Assembly (NCBI GenBank): GCA_934229335.1
Contig: CAKQDQ010000002.1
Coordinates: forward strand, 1-64,000
Direction: 5' to 3'
Length of the DNA: 64,000 nt
From: an uncultured Prevotella sp.
GTDB lineage: Bacteria; Bacteroidota; Bacteroidia; Bacteroidales; Bacteroidaceae
Made by a program: the position numbers and the translations under genes. The stretch's first letter is position 1. The number at the start of each line of letters is the position of its first letter. Below, piece after piece: positions 27,260 to 36,325 of this stretch. The notes below the pieces were generated by a model, which was not told where the DNA came from, made no database searches, and saw nothing but the letters and a program-made list of their open reading frames with translations.

Positions 27260-27459
27260 TAAGTGACGGTGAAAAAATAAATTGGTATAATTTATGTCAT
27301 AGATTTTTGAGATAGTTTGGAGACATGAAGATGGAACAATGCGAGCATTGTGACTGATGAATGGCTCCAAAATATCCAAAAAGATGTGACAAGACAACTT
27401 TATCTTAGACATTATTTACCTCGTTAAATTGTACCAAGTTATTTTTTTACCGTCACTAA
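27260..27459. repeat. 200-bp foldback element B, the pdxS leader
   Basis: Terminal inverted repeats of 35 bp (27260-27294 and 27425-27459) match at 31 positions; the left arm opens TAAGTGACGGTGAAAAAATA. A nested pair TAGTTTGGAG/CTCCAAAATA encloses the palindromic core CAATGCGAGCATTG (27337-27350). Length, core offset (77) and end bases equal those of element A before dnaA, while the arm sequences differ. It ends 28 bp before pdxS. Confidence 0.8.
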
Positions 27460-27487
27460 ATAGTAAAACAAATAAAAAAAGAAAACG

Positions 27488-28360
27488 ATGGAAGATAGAA
27501 CAACCCTTAACCGTAACCTGGCGCAGATGCTGAAGGGCGGAGTTATCATGGACGTTACAACACCTGAACAGGCACGCATAGCAGAGGCTGCTGGTGCTTG
27601 CGCAGTAATGGCATTAGAGCGTATTCCTGCTGACATACGTGCCGCAGGAGGCGTAAGCCGTATGAGCGACCCAAAGATGATTAAGGGAATTCAGGAAGCG
27701 GTGAGCATCCCAGTGATGGCAAAGTGCCGTATAGGTCATTTCGTTGAGGCTCAGATTCTTGAGGCTATAGAGATTGACTACATTGACGAGAGTGAGGTAC
27801 TGTCACCTGCTGACGATGTTTACCATATTGACAAGCGTAAGTTTAAGGTTCCGTTCGTATGCGGAGCAAAAGACCTTGGAGAGGCATTGCGCCGCATCAA
27901 CGAGGGTGCAACAATGATTCGTACCAAGGGAGAGCCAGGAACTGGTGACGTAATACAGGCTGTTCGCCATATGCGTATGATGCAGAGCGAGATGCGACGC
28001 CTTGTTTCTATGTCAGAAGATGAACTCTATGAGGCAGCAAAACAACTGCGTGTGCCTTACGACCTCGTTAAGTATGTTCATGAAAACGGCAAACTTCCTG
28101 TTGTGAACTTTGCTGCGGGTGGTGTCGCTACACCTGCTGACGCTGCGCTGATGATGCAACTTGGAGCCGAAGGCGTATTCGTAGGAAGCGGCATATTCAA
28201 GAGTGGTAACCCAGAGAAACGTGCACAGGCCATCGTGAAGGCTGTGACAAACTATCAGAATCCTAAGATTATAGCAGAACTTTCTGAAGACCTCGGCGAG
28301 GCTATGGTAGGCATTAACGAGAGCGAAATAGAGCTGCTCATGGCAGAGAGAGGCAAGTAA
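27488..28360 (+). CDS. pdxS: Pyridoxal 5'-phosphate synthase, synthase subunit
   Basis: Makes pyridoxal phosphate directly from ribose 5-phosphate, glyceraldehyde 3-phosphate and ammonia. 290 aa, normal length. A (beta/alpha)8 barrel with Asp22 (GVIMDV), Lys79 (VMAKCRIGH) and Lys147 ([11 protein letters not shown]) in the positions of the B. subtilis catalytic residues. Ammonia comes from the PdxT subunit encoded next, whose start overlaps the pdxS stop by one base. The 228-nt leader contains foldback element B. Confidence 0.98.
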   Translation: MEDRTTLNRNLAQMLKGGVIMDVTTPEQARIAEAAGACAVMALERIPADIRAAGGVSRMSDPKMIKGIQEAVSIPVMAKCRIGHFVEAQILEAIEIDYIDESEVLSPADDVYHIDKRKFKVPFVCGAKDLGEALRRINEGATMIRTKGEPGTGDVIQAVRHMRMMQSEMRRLVSMSEDELYEAAKQLRVPYDLVKYVHENGKLPVVNFAAGGVATPADAALMMQLGAEGVFVGSGIFKSGNPEKRAQAIVKAVTNYQNPKIIAELSEDLGEAMVGINESEIELLMAERGK

Positions 28361-28944
28361 TGAAACGTATAGCTATACTTGCGCTGCAGGGAGCATTTGC
28401 TGAACACGAGCAGATGTTGCACCGCTTAGGAGCGGAAACCATGCAGATACGTAACCTTGCCGACTGGAACGTGTTTCTTGGCGAGGCTGGATTGGCAGGC
28501 AACTTCAAAGGTCTCGGACTGATAATACCTGGTGGTGAGAGCACTGCCATGATGCGTATAATGCGCGATGAGGCTCTCTTTGAACCGCTCCAGAAAGCTA
28601 TCCGTGCAGGACTGCCAGTCTTTGGCACCTGTGCCGGACTGATATTGCTCGACAAGGTACACCTCGATACAATGAACATCACTGCACTGCGCAATGCTTA
28701 CGGACGCCAATTGGGTAGTTTCTACACCGAAGCGGGGTTTAAGGGCATTGACTCTAAGGTGCCAATGACATTCATTCGTGCGCCATACATAAGTGAAGTG
28801 GGAGAGGGCGTTGATGTACTCGCCACGGTAGACGGACGTATCATTGCCGCACGTCAGGGCAACCAACTCGTGACTGCGTTCCATCCAGAACTGAATGAAG
28901 ACACACGTGTGCACGAATACTTCCTTAGTTGCGTGACGGAATAA
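28360..28944 (+). CDS. pdxT: Pyridoxal 5'-phosphate synthase, glutaminase subunit
   Basis: Hydrolyses glutamine and channels ammonia to PdxS. 194 aa. Class I glutamine amidotransferase fold with the oxyanion loop PGGESTAM (57-64), nucleophile Cys91 (FGTCAGL) and the His175/Glu177 pair (FHPELN). The ATG overlaps the pdxS stop (TAATG), indicating translational coupling. Confidence 0.97.
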   Translation: MKRIAILALQGAFAEHEQMLHRLGAETMQIRNLADWNVFLGEAGLAGNFKGLGLIIPGGESTAMMRIMRDEALFEPLQKAIRAGLPVFGTCAGLILLDKVHLDTMNITALRNAYGRQLGSFYTEAGFKGIDSKVPMTFIRAPYISEVGEGVDVLATVDGRIIAARQGNQLVTAFHPELNEDTRVHEYFLSCVTE

Positions 28945-28974
28945 GAGCAAACGTGATAGATACGTAATATACAA

Positions 28975-29014
28975 GAAAACAGCCGCTGTGCATATCGCAC
29001 AGCGGCTGTTTCTA
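28975..29014 (+). terminator. Terminator of pdxST
   Basis: GAAAACAGCCGCTGTG (28975-28990) pairs with CACAGCGGCTGTTTC (28998-29012), followed by a short U-rich end. Confidence 0.75.
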
Positions 29015-29066
29015 TATAGTGGTATTATTTTTAACTGTTGGTTAATGTTTTTTATACAAGAAACAC

Positions 29067-29096
29067 TTGTAGTTCGCATTAAAAACACTATCTTTG
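29067..29096 (+). promoter_or_regulatory. Promoter of the glycosyltransferase at 29123
   Basis: TTG (29067-29069) and TATCTTTG (29089-29096) with 19 bp between. The leader is only about 20 nt. Confidence 0.7.
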
Positions 29097-29122
29097 CAGT
29101 GTTTTGTTAAAACAAATGTTCT

Positions 29123-30097
29123 ATGGTTACGTTTTCAATAGTTATTCCTATATATAATACAGAGAAGTACCTGCGTGCTTGTCTTGACAGCATTGTGGCA
29201 CAATCATATGCTGATTTTGAGGCTATCATGATAGACGACGGCTCTGATGATGGCAGTGCCGCGATATGTAAGGAATATGCAGAGCGTGACCATCGCTTCA
29301 TATACCGTTATAAAGAGAACGGTGGCGTAAGCACTGCGCGTAACGCTGGCATCGAGATGGCGAAGGGAGAGTGGATGCTCTTCATTGACTCTGACGATAG
29401 GTTGCTACCTGACAGTCTCGCGATATTTGCGAAGATGTGCGGCAAAGCAGGGACAGATATGGTGATGGGAACATATATTCTTGACAGTTATATACCCAAG
29501 GAATGTTTTAAGGAGAGCCAGACATTCAACTTGTTGCTTGATAAAAATGCCGTGATGGAGTTGATGTTCCTCACCCATAAGTACAATTATCAAGGCTATG
29601 TATGGAATAAAGCCTTTCGTACCAGTATCATAAAGAAGAACAAACTGCACTTTGATACAGCGATATATTTTAACGAAGACCGCCTCTTCTGTGTGGAATA
29701 TATCTGTAAGATGACAGGGAAGGCATGCTTTTCATCACTTCCTGTGTATCATTATTATAAGCGTCAGACGGGAGTCATGGGTAGTATTACGCAGAAATAC
29801 AATCATAATCTAATGACAGACTATGACTCTTCCGTCACAATCCTGCGCCTTTTAGTTTCTAATAATTTCCCGACAGCGGTAGTAAGGTTAGGACGTGACA
29901 GGCTGATAGACTCTTACGACATAATTCGTCACGCCATGAAGAATATGCGTTACGAATACGCTGACGAGAAGATAGAGGCGTTAAGAGACCGCACCATTGC
30001 TGCGGTAGGACACCGTTTTTATGTGGGTTGCCGCATACGACGCTTCCTTTCAAAGCAGTATTACAACGTCTTTAAGAAGCGAGTGTACATAAGGTGA
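29123..30097 (+). CDS. Family 2 glycosyltransferase
   Basis: Transfers a sugar from a nucleotide donor, probably to a surface polysaccharide. 324 aa. The GT-A domain (1 to about 220) starts FSIVIPIYNTEKYLRACLDS, with IDDGSDDGS and the metal-binding FIDSDDR (about 93-99). The C-terminal 90 aa are helical and basic. It is a single-gene unit with its own promoter. Sugar specificity cannot be read from the sequence. Confidence 0.92.
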   Translation: MVTFSIVIPIYNTEKYLRACLDSIVAQSYADFEAIMIDDGSDDGSAAICKEYAERDHRFIYRYKENGGVSTARNAGIEMAKGEWMLFIDSDDRLLPDSLAIFAKMCGKAGTDMVMGTYILDSYIPKECFKESQTFNLLLDKNAVMELMFLTHKYNYQGYVWNKAFRTSIIKKNKLHFDTAIYFNEDRLFCVEYICKMTGKACFSSLPVYHYYKRQTGVMGSITQKYNHNLMTDYDSSVTILRLLVSNNFPTAVVRLGRDRLIDSYDIIRHAMKNMRYEYADEKIEALRDRTIAAVGHRFYVGCRIRRFLSKQYYNVFKKRVYIR

Positions 30098-30110
30098 GGT
30101 GGATAATGGA

Positions 30111-30170
30111 AATGATGATGATACTCCTACATTGACAATATATGTAGATGCCATGTGAAGTATCATCATT
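30111..30170. terminator. Imperfect hairpin between convergent glycosyltransferase genes
   Basis: AATGATGATGATACT (30111-30125) pairs with AGTATCATCATT (30159-30170), with an inner CTACAT/ATGTAG stem. It lies between the convergent genes ending at 30097 and 30201. There is no strong U-tract. Confidence 0.4.
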
Positions 30171-30200
30171 GTATGTCGTAAAAAAACTGAAGGTGATATG

Positions 30201-31181
30201 CTATAAGAGTGCGTGCAAGATGATATATGTTAGCACAAGCAGTGTTTCTATAGCGAACAGTATAGTAAAGAGGTTTGCTCTTCTTATGTGTTTATGTCTT
30301 CTTCTTCGTTCTTCATCAGCACGATTGCGAGCGTGTTTTTGTTGCGTTTTTATTTTTTCCTCTTCTATATTATCACTGTTCGGTATAAAAGTTTTCCTGT
30401 ATTTGAAGTATAAGTCAGCCAAAGGATGAGAGCAACCAGCCATCCAGGGTTTCTGAGGCCCAGTATAATGCAGTATACATGGAGCCTTTTTGGCCTCGTC
30501 GATGGCAGCCCATTTGTTGCGATGCATTAGCCATTCGTGCTGTGGTTCATACCATCTTTCTTGAAAATTATATGTGTATGGTATAGGAGTGATTCTTTTG
30601 CACAATACATTGTTTATAGCATCTTGGTCTGGATACAAACATTTTTCAGGATAATCAGACATGAATGCTATTAGTTTTTCACTGATATTCTCTTTGCGCC
30701 ATACTTCAAGATTCATTAAAAGTACACCTGCGTTATAATAAGGAGTGTAAATACCGATTCTGTTGTGTAGTGTAATGTCTTCACAAGCTTGATCTTCTAC
30801 CATGCCACAGGCATTGTTTCCCAGTTCAATATTCCATATATTATCGATATTTCTGTTTACGATTATATCGCAGTCCAAGTATAGAGCCTTACTAAAAGTA
30901 AATACATTAGGAATCATTAATCTAAAGAAATTTGCAATAGGAAATCTCCTTGAGGTTATAGCTCCTTGCAGTAGTTTAGTGTCAATGGTAACAATGTTAA
31001 TAGAGGCGTTATTGAAAGTCTTGCGAAGAGAGGCGAGTAACTGTGTGTTCTGCTCGTTAAGCCCTTTCGTCATGATGTGTATGGAATATTTTTTCGGGTC
31101 ATTGTTGGTCAATATTGATGCAATGGTGACCATACATGGAATGGCATAGTTGTCGTCTGTGGCTAATATTATGTTATTCAT
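30201..31181 (-). CDS. Family 8 glycosyltransferase with C-terminal membrane anchor
   Basis: Retaining transferase of the LgtC/glycogenin type. 326 aa. It opens NNIILATDDNYAIPCMVTIA; the donor and metal site is LYLDCDIIV (about 97-105), and the family end is LHYTGPQKPW. A basic linker rich in Arg/Lys (about 275-300) and one hydrophobic helix at the end suggest membrane attachment. It overlaps the upstream gene by 8 bp. AT-rich compared with gltB, as are its two neighbours. Confidence 0.9.
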   Translation of the reverse strand: MNNIILATDDNYAIPCMVTIASILTNNDPKKYSIHIMTKGLNEQNTQLLASLRKTFNNASINIVTIDTKLLQGAITSRRFPIANFFRLMIPNVFTFSKALYLDCDIIVNRNIDNIWNIELGNNACGMVEDQACEDITLHNRIGIYTPYYNAGVLLMNLEVWRKENISEKLIAFMSDYPEKCLYPDQDAINNVLCKRITPIPYTYNFQERWYEPQHEWLMHRNKWAAIDEAKKAPCILHYTGPQKPWMAGCSHPLADLYFKYRKTFIPNSDNIEEEKIKTQQKHARNRADEERRRRHKHIRRANLFTILFAIETLLVLTYIILHALL

Positions 31182-32145
31182 TTTGCGTAGTTATTGGTGG
31201 AAGGTTGATGATATATTTGTTATTGTCAATAATTTTGTAGATGAATTGCATAGTCTTGTACTTATCAAACTTTTTTTTGTGTATCAGTTTGTAGTCATAG
31301 TCTATAGATTTCCACAGTGAAATTATAACAGGTCTTGCGAACCATCGCCAACGAAAGATCCCTAAACTCTTCTCAGCAAGCATAAAAAACGTAAAGTAGA
31401 GTGTTGCTTCTAAGTGTGGAGATGACACACCAATGGTGCGGTATGCGTTATAGATGTTGACAAGGTATTGTATAGAAGTGTTTACGGATAGTTTGTATTT
31501 TTCAGCGAAGTTATCGCTGTGTGATCTCCACATATATGTTGCGCTCTCTACGGTTTTGATGGTTTTGACTTTTGAAAGCACGTTAAACATAAATACGGAG
31601 TCCTCACCTATTCTCTGGCCAATGGGGAATCTGCAGTCCGATATAGTGTCTTTTTTAATGAATTTGCCCCATGGTGTGCGCATAATGTTTTGGTGAAGCC
31701 AGTCTGCAAGATATTTTTTTACTGCCTTTGTATTACTAATAGTCGTTGTAGGCTGTATGTTTTCGCCTTCGTTTGTTCCTTTATTGTCGAAGCATAGGTA
31801 TTGTGTAAATATTATATCTTCATTGTTATCGTTTTCCATAGGGGTCAGGAAATCGTCGCCCATATAATCATCCGCATCTATAAAAGCGATGTATTTGCCT
31901 TTTGCATAACTTATACCAGTGTTGCGAGCAGTACTAACTCCCGCGTTTTCTTGATGTATAAGGACGACTCTTTCGTCGTTGAAAGCATACTTCTTGCATA
32001 TTGTCTCAGAGTCGTCTGTGCTGCCATCATTGACGAGAATAAGTTCCCAGTCAGTGAACTTTTGTCTATATATGCTGTCAATACATTGTTTAATGTATGC
32101 AGAGGCATTGTAAACTGGTATTATTATAGATAACTTTGGTATCAT
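31174..32145 (-). CDS. Family 2 glycosyltransferase
   Basis: 323 aa. The GT-A fold starts KLSIIIPVYNASAYIKQCID, with VNDGSTDDS and FIDADDY, and ends with an amphipathic basic tail. It overlaps the downstream gene by 8 bp and the upstream gene by 4 bp, so the three minus-strand genes 33611-30201 form one tightly coupled operon. Likely to build a side chain or repeat unit of a surface glycan. Confidence 0.92.
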   Translation of the reverse strand: MIPKLSIIIPVYNASAYIKQCIDSIYRQKFTDWELILVNDGSTDDSETICKKYAFNDERVVLIHQENAGVSTARNTGISYAKGKYIAFIDADDYMGDDFLTPMENDNNEDIIFTQYLCFDNKGTNEGENIQPTTTISNTKAVKKYLADWLHQNIMRTPWGKFIKKDTISDCRFPIGQRIGEDSVFMFNVLSKVKTIKTVESATYMWRSHSDNFAEKYKLSVNTSIQYLVNIYNAYRTIGVSSPHLEATLYFTFFMLAEKSLGIFRWRWFARPVIISLWKSIDYDYKLIHKKKFDKYKTMQFIYKIIDNNKYIINLPPITTQNE

Positions 32146-33611
32146 TTAACTATAAAATTTAGGATTGAAATAACAAGAAGAGTAAATGTGACTATGGCAA
32201 TAATGACGCATATACCTACCTTCTTGCGTAAGTTAGTTATTTTTCTGGAACTTCTTTTTTCAATATTGTATATATCATTCTCCAGTCTTTTAATTTCTTC
32301 TAAGGCATTCTTTTCTCTCTCTTCAAAGTAGAGATGAGCTTGTCTTTCGTCTGTTAATGCGATGGAGAGTTCTTTATTTTTCTCTTTTTCCTTTTGTAAG
32401 TTCTCTTTTGTTATAGATAACTTAACTTGTGTATGTTGTGAATAATACCTTTCAAGAACAAGCCTTTCGCAAATGTTGTGGTAAATATGTTCAGGCTGAT
32501 TTCCGTTATATAGGAACCATTGGGCAGCCTTTTCCTTTTCCTCCTCACTAAGGGCAAAGTCTTTGTCTGCATACTTTATTAAACTATTGATAACCTCTTC
32601 CGCATTGTCAACGGTGTTATAAAAGTTATATCGAAGTTTAATGGCGTTGCTTATTCTTTCTGAGTCGTGTTTATTTCCTTTATATATGCTTTCCTCTTTG
32701 TCAGGAATCCAGTATATAACAGGTTTCTCTTGGTACAGGAAGTCAAACGAAGCACTGGAGAAGTCAGTTACCATTGCGTCTGTTTTCTGTATCCATTGTG
32801 ATATTTCTTCCTGTTTTATGAAGTGTATACCGTTTATGGTGTTATTGTTGTTCTGTACCTTTTTTATTAGAGAATGATGCACTGCTGCAACGAGTTTTAT
32901 CCCTTTTTCTTTCAGACGCTTAGTGTTAGCATCGCTGAATAATGTCTCTAAACCATGTAAATAGGCAGAATCATTTAGTAGTGATGTATTTTTTACAAAC
33001 GTATCGCGCCATGTGAACATTACAAGTACATATCTTGTGCCCTGTGATGTTTTTTTCTTGTTTTTGCTAAGTAGTGAAAATCGTGGTAGGCCAGCAATGA
33101 AACATCGTCCATAATCATAGCCTTGTTCGATAATATCTTTTTCTTTTTGTGAAGAAACGTTTACGTCATTATATATGTTGTGGCATGGATATAGCACGGT
33201 ATTATTGTATGTTACTCCGATTATGCCATGTTGTAGAAATACGTATCTGCAGTCGGTAAGTTGAAATAACCACCTGTCTACCTCAGTACCTCCTAAGTCC
33301 CATTCTACGATAAAAGCACATGCCTTAGCCCAAATTTCTGGATAATCTAATAGAGCGAATCCATCATTAAGTTCCTTTATTACGATGATATCCTTGGTAT
33401 AATGGTCTTTTACAGTATTGATGTAGAAGTAGTCGTTCTCTTTTAGTATGTACTTGGATGGGATATTGTGTTCTTGAAACCATATAAAAAGAGTCCACGA
33501 GTCGATAGGGTCAATATTATCCTCCTGTAGTTGACCTGCAACTATGAAGGTATCGTGCTCGCAGTGTTCTCTTAGGTTCTCAATATGTGAAAAAAAATCT
33601 GTTGATTCCAT
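32142..33611 (-). CDS. CDP-glycerol glycerophosphotransferase-like protein (TagB/TagF type)
   Basis: 489 aa. The central part holds the family blocks FLQHGIIG (125-132) with the conserved His, and VTDFSSASFDFLYQEKPVIYW (about 285-305), which bind the CDP-polyol and the pyrophosphate. Family members add polyol phosphates to wall polymers. The N-terminal 100 aa is a nucleotide-binding-like region. Residues 395-455 form a heptad-rich coiled coil and 465-487 a membrane helix, an arrangement not usual for TagF. Teichoic acid is not expected in Bacteroidetes, so a phosphate-linked surface glycan is more likely. The true substrate is unknown. Confidence 0.85.
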   Translation of the reverse strand: MESTDFFSHIENLREHCEHDTFIVAGQLQEDNIDPIDSWTLFIWFQEHNIPSKYILKENDYFYINTVKDHYTKDIIVIKELNDGFALLDYPEIWAKACAFIVEWDLGGTEVDRWLFQLTDCRYVFLQHGIIGVTYNNTVLYPCHNIYNDVNVSSQKEKDIIEQGYDYGRCFIAGLPRFSLLSKNKKKTSQGTRYVLVMFTWRDTFVKNTSLLNDSAYLHGLETLFSDANTKRLKEKGIKLVAAVHHSLIKKVQNNNNTINGIHFIKQEEISQWIQKTDAMVTDFSSASFDFLYQEKPVIYWIPDKEESIYKGNKHDSERISNAIKLRYNFYNTVDNAEEVINSLIKYADKDFALSEEEKEKAAQWFLYNGNQPEHIYHNICERLVLERYYSQHTQVKLSITKENLQKEKEKNKELSIALTDERQAHLYFEEREKNALEEIKRLENDIYNIEKRSSRKITNLRKKVGICVIIAIVTFTLLVISILNFIVK

Positions 33612-33667
33612 CTAAGTAAATTAGGGTTCTCACTTGTTGATTAATGCCCCTCAATAGAGTTTCTACC

Positions 33668-33862
33668 CACTCTTTGTGGCTGTGATATTGTATTTCCCGT
33701 TGCCTTTAGCATGTTTTGCCCAGTCTATTTCTACAGGCTTCTTCGTGTTTAATCTCCTGACTACATATTCTATTTCGCCAAGATGATTAAGCCTTTCTTG
33801 ATTAGACGCAGGCTATAGTGCTCCATCTATGCCAAGCAATATTGCTTTCTTACTCAGTTTGT
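33668..33862 (-). pseudogene. Possible degraded coding remnant
   Basis: Between the TagF-like gene and the exporter gene one minus-strand frame reads KLSKKAILLGIDGAL, a stop, then ERLNHLGEIEYVVRRL and KPVEIDWAKHAKGNGKY before a second stop. The composition is protein-like but there is no start and I could not place it in a family. It may be chance. Confidence 0.2.
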
Positions 33863-33879
33863 GATTATTTGTAAGTGTC

Positions 33880-35715
33880 TTACAACTGCTGCATGTCGTA
33901 CAGACGCTTGTAGTATCCGTCCTTAGCAATCAGTTCCTCGTGCTGTCCGTGCTCTACTATCTCGCCTTCATAGAGTACATATATCTCGTCAGCGTTCTTG
34001 ATTGTAGAGAGGCGGTGGGCTATTGCAACTGTTGTACGGCTCTTCATCAGTCGGTCAAGAGCCTCCTGTACGAGGTGCTCCGACTCGGTATCGAGTGCCG
34101 ATGTAGCCTCGTCGAGGATAAGGATAGGAGGGTTCTTCAGTATGGCGCGGGCTATGCTGACACGCTGACGCTGTCCGCCAGACAAACGACCACCACGGTC
34201 GCCTATCATAGTGTCGTAGCCGTGCTCCGTCTCCATGATAAACTCGTGGGCGTTAGCAATCTTCGCTGCCTCTATCACCTGTTCCATAGTAGCGTTTTCT
34301 ACACCGAAGGTGATGTTGTTATAGAACGTATCGTTGAACAGGATAGCCTCCTGGTTCACGTTGCCTATCAGCGTGCGCAGGTCGTGAATACGCACATCGC
34401 GCACGTCTTTTCCGTCTATCAGTATGCGTCCTCCCGTCACGTCGTGGTAACGAGGAATGAGGTCTACCATCGTAGACTTGCCCGAGCCAGACTGTCCCAC
34501 CAATGCGATGGTTTTGCCCTTAGGTATGGTCAGGTTAATATGCTTCAGTACTTCCTGTCCCTCGTTGTAGTGGAAAGACACGTCTTGCAGCTCTACCTTA
34601 TCCTCAAAACTGTCGAGTGGCTTTGGTTGGTCAAGTTCCTTGATAGGGTTCTCTGCCTTCAGAATGTAGTCAATGCGGTCCATTGACGCCAAGCCAAGAG
34701 GTATCATGTACGCCTGTCGGGTAAGGTCTTTTATAGGGTTGATAACGCTGTAGAGGATTACCATGTAGAAGATAAACGTTGAGGCATCAATAAATCCCTC
34801 GCCCTCCAGTATCAACCAACCGCCAAAGAGCAGTACTATCACGATGATAAGGGTGCCCATAGACTCTGACACTGGGTGAGCAGCGTTTATTCTCATCATC
34901 ATGCTAATCATGCCGCGGCGAAATTCGTTGTTGATAAAGTTGAAACGCTTAGCCATCTTGTCCTCTGCAATGAACGCCTTGATGATGCGCAGACCGCCAA
35001 GTGTCTCCTCTATTTGCGCCATAATCTCAGAGAGTCCTGCCTGCACGTTAGAAGACTGGTTTTTTAATCGCTTAGTCACGCTGCCCATCACCCACGCTGC
35101 TGGTGGCGTCACCACGAGAACGAATAGCGTTAGCTGCCAACTGGTGGCGAAGAGTGTGATGAAACAGATGATGATGGCTATAGGTTGCTGTATCAGGGTG
35201 CTGATGGCAGACGTCACAGAGTTCTCCACCACCTGTATGTCGGTACTCATGCGTACGATGATGTCGCCCTTGCGCTCGGCAGAAAAGAAGCTGAGTGGCA
35301 GGCGCATAATCTTGCTGTACATGGCCATACGTATGTCTCTTACCACGCCTGTGCTGAGAGGCATCATGATATTTTGCGCTCCCCAGTAGCCAGTACATTT
35401 CAGACAGGTCATGAATACCAGTATGCTACCCATCATGCACAGCGTAAGGAAGGCACCATGGTTAGCAATCAGTTCCTGCACCAAGGCGTAACCGTTGTTC
35501 GTAATGATGTCCTTGTTCAGTGTAGACCATGTCCACTCCTTGTAGTGGTACACCGTTTGGTCAATCTTAAACAATATGTTAAGAATAGGAATGAGCACAA
35601 CGAACGAGAACACGTTAAGCCACTGTGCCACGAAGTTAAGTACAATCGCCCATACTATGTACATTCGGTACGGTTTGAAGTATCTGGTTACGATGTCAAG
35701 AAACTGTTTTATCAT
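33880..35715 (-). CDS. MsbA-type ABC exporter, fused membrane and ATPase domains
   Basis: 611 aa half-transporter that would work as a homodimer. The membrane domain (about 1-330) has six helices. The ATPase domain has Walker A GQSGSGKST, signature LSGGQRQR, Walker B LILDEATSALD and the switch AHRLS. The family exports lipid A, lipid-linked sugars or peptides. The neighbouring glycosyltransferases favour a lipid or glycolipid substrate, but essential MsbA itself is also possible. It diverges from gltB. Confidence 0.92.
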   Translation of the reverse strand: MIKQFLDIVTRYFKPYRMYIVWAIVLNFVAQWLNVFSFVVLIPILNILFKIDQTVYHYKEWTWSTLNKDIITNNGYALVQELIANHGAFLTLCMMGSILVFMTCLKCTGYWGAQNIMMPLSTGVVRDIRMAMYSKIMRLPLSFFSAERKGDIIVRMSTDIQVVENSVTSAISTLIQQPIAIIICFITLFATSWQLTLFVLVVTPPAAWVMGSVTKRLKNQSSNVQAGLSEIMAQIEETLGGLRIIKAFIAEDKMAKRFNFINNEFRRGMISMMMRINAAHPVSESMGTLIIVIVLLFGGWLILEGEGFIDASTFIFYMVILYSVINPIKDLTRQAYMIPLGLASMDRIDYILKAENPIKELDQPKPLDSFEDKVELQDVSFHYNEGQEVLKHINLTIPKGKTIALVGQSGSGKSTMVDLIPRYHDVTGGRILIDGKDVRDVRIHDLRTLIGNVNQEAILFNDTFYNNITFGVENATMEQVIEAAKIANAHEFIMETEHGYDTMIGDRGGRLSGGQRQRVSIARAILKNPPILILDEATSALDTESEHLVQEALDRLMKSRTTVAIAHRLSTIKNADEIYVLYEGEIVEHGQHEELIAKDGYYKRLYDMQQL

Positions 35716-35767
35716 ATGTGATTTTTAATGTTTTAATTTTCTTTATTATAATATGTATAATTCTTTG

Positions 35768-35775
35768 CAAAGTTA
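35768..35775 (-). promoter_or_regulatory. Probable -7 box of the exporter gene
   Basis: CAAAGTTA on the plus strand reads TAACTTTG on the minus strand, 52 bp before the start. No TTG was found at the expected upstream distance. Confidence 0.45.
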
Positions 35776-36199
35776 ATAAAATTTTATTGTATTTACTAAT
35801 TTATCGGTATGTTTTTTCTGTTGCGTCGCAATCTCTATGCTTTCGTGTTACGATTAGGCACAAATCGCATCACGATTACACCCATATCGTAATGCGAAAG
35901 CATACATATTGTAATACTCCCCGAAATGTATTAGTTAATCGTTCAAATTCTTATGCCGTTTTTAATGGGGCGATGTCCTGTTTGGACTAAGATGCTGTTG
36001 TGGCGAAAAAATAAATTGTTAACGCTAACAATAAAAAGCCTTTCCAATGTAAAAATCTACAAAAAGCAGCAAAAAATCATTTTGAAAGGAAAGTGGATGG
36101 TTATACTTTCAATTTGTAAGCTATATAAATAGAAATGCTTACAAATTAACAAAAAGTACTCAAATGTAGGTAAAAACAAAATAAAAAAGATAAAAAAGA
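35776..36199. other. Gene-free divergent spacer between the exporter and gltB
   Basis: AT-rich, no gene. It contains the 22-bp periodic repeat at 35825-35912 and, from about 36000, long A-rich runs leading to the gltB promoter. Confidence 0.6.
35825..35912. repeat. 22-bp periodic repeat, locus 3
   Basis: Four exact 22-bp units start at 35825, 35847, 35869 and 35891. Shared words in fixed phase are CGATTA, ATCG and TGCGAAAGC/GCTTTCG. Same family as the loci at 5524, 24629, 46387 and 56492. Confidence 0.75.
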
Positions 36200-36231
36200 T
36201 TTGTCAAAATGCGCAGAAAAGTGTAATTTTG
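36200..36231 (+). promoter_or_regulatory. Promoter of gltB-gltD
   Basis: TTTG (36200-36203) and TAATTTTG (36224-36231) with 20 bp between. The leader is about 90 nt. Confidence 0.7.
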
Positions 36232-36325
36232 CAAACGAAATGATGCGAAAAAGATTGCTTTTGGTGACATAATGTTAAAATCGAAGCAATAAAGCGAGAC
36301 AACAACACACATAATTTTAACTAAT

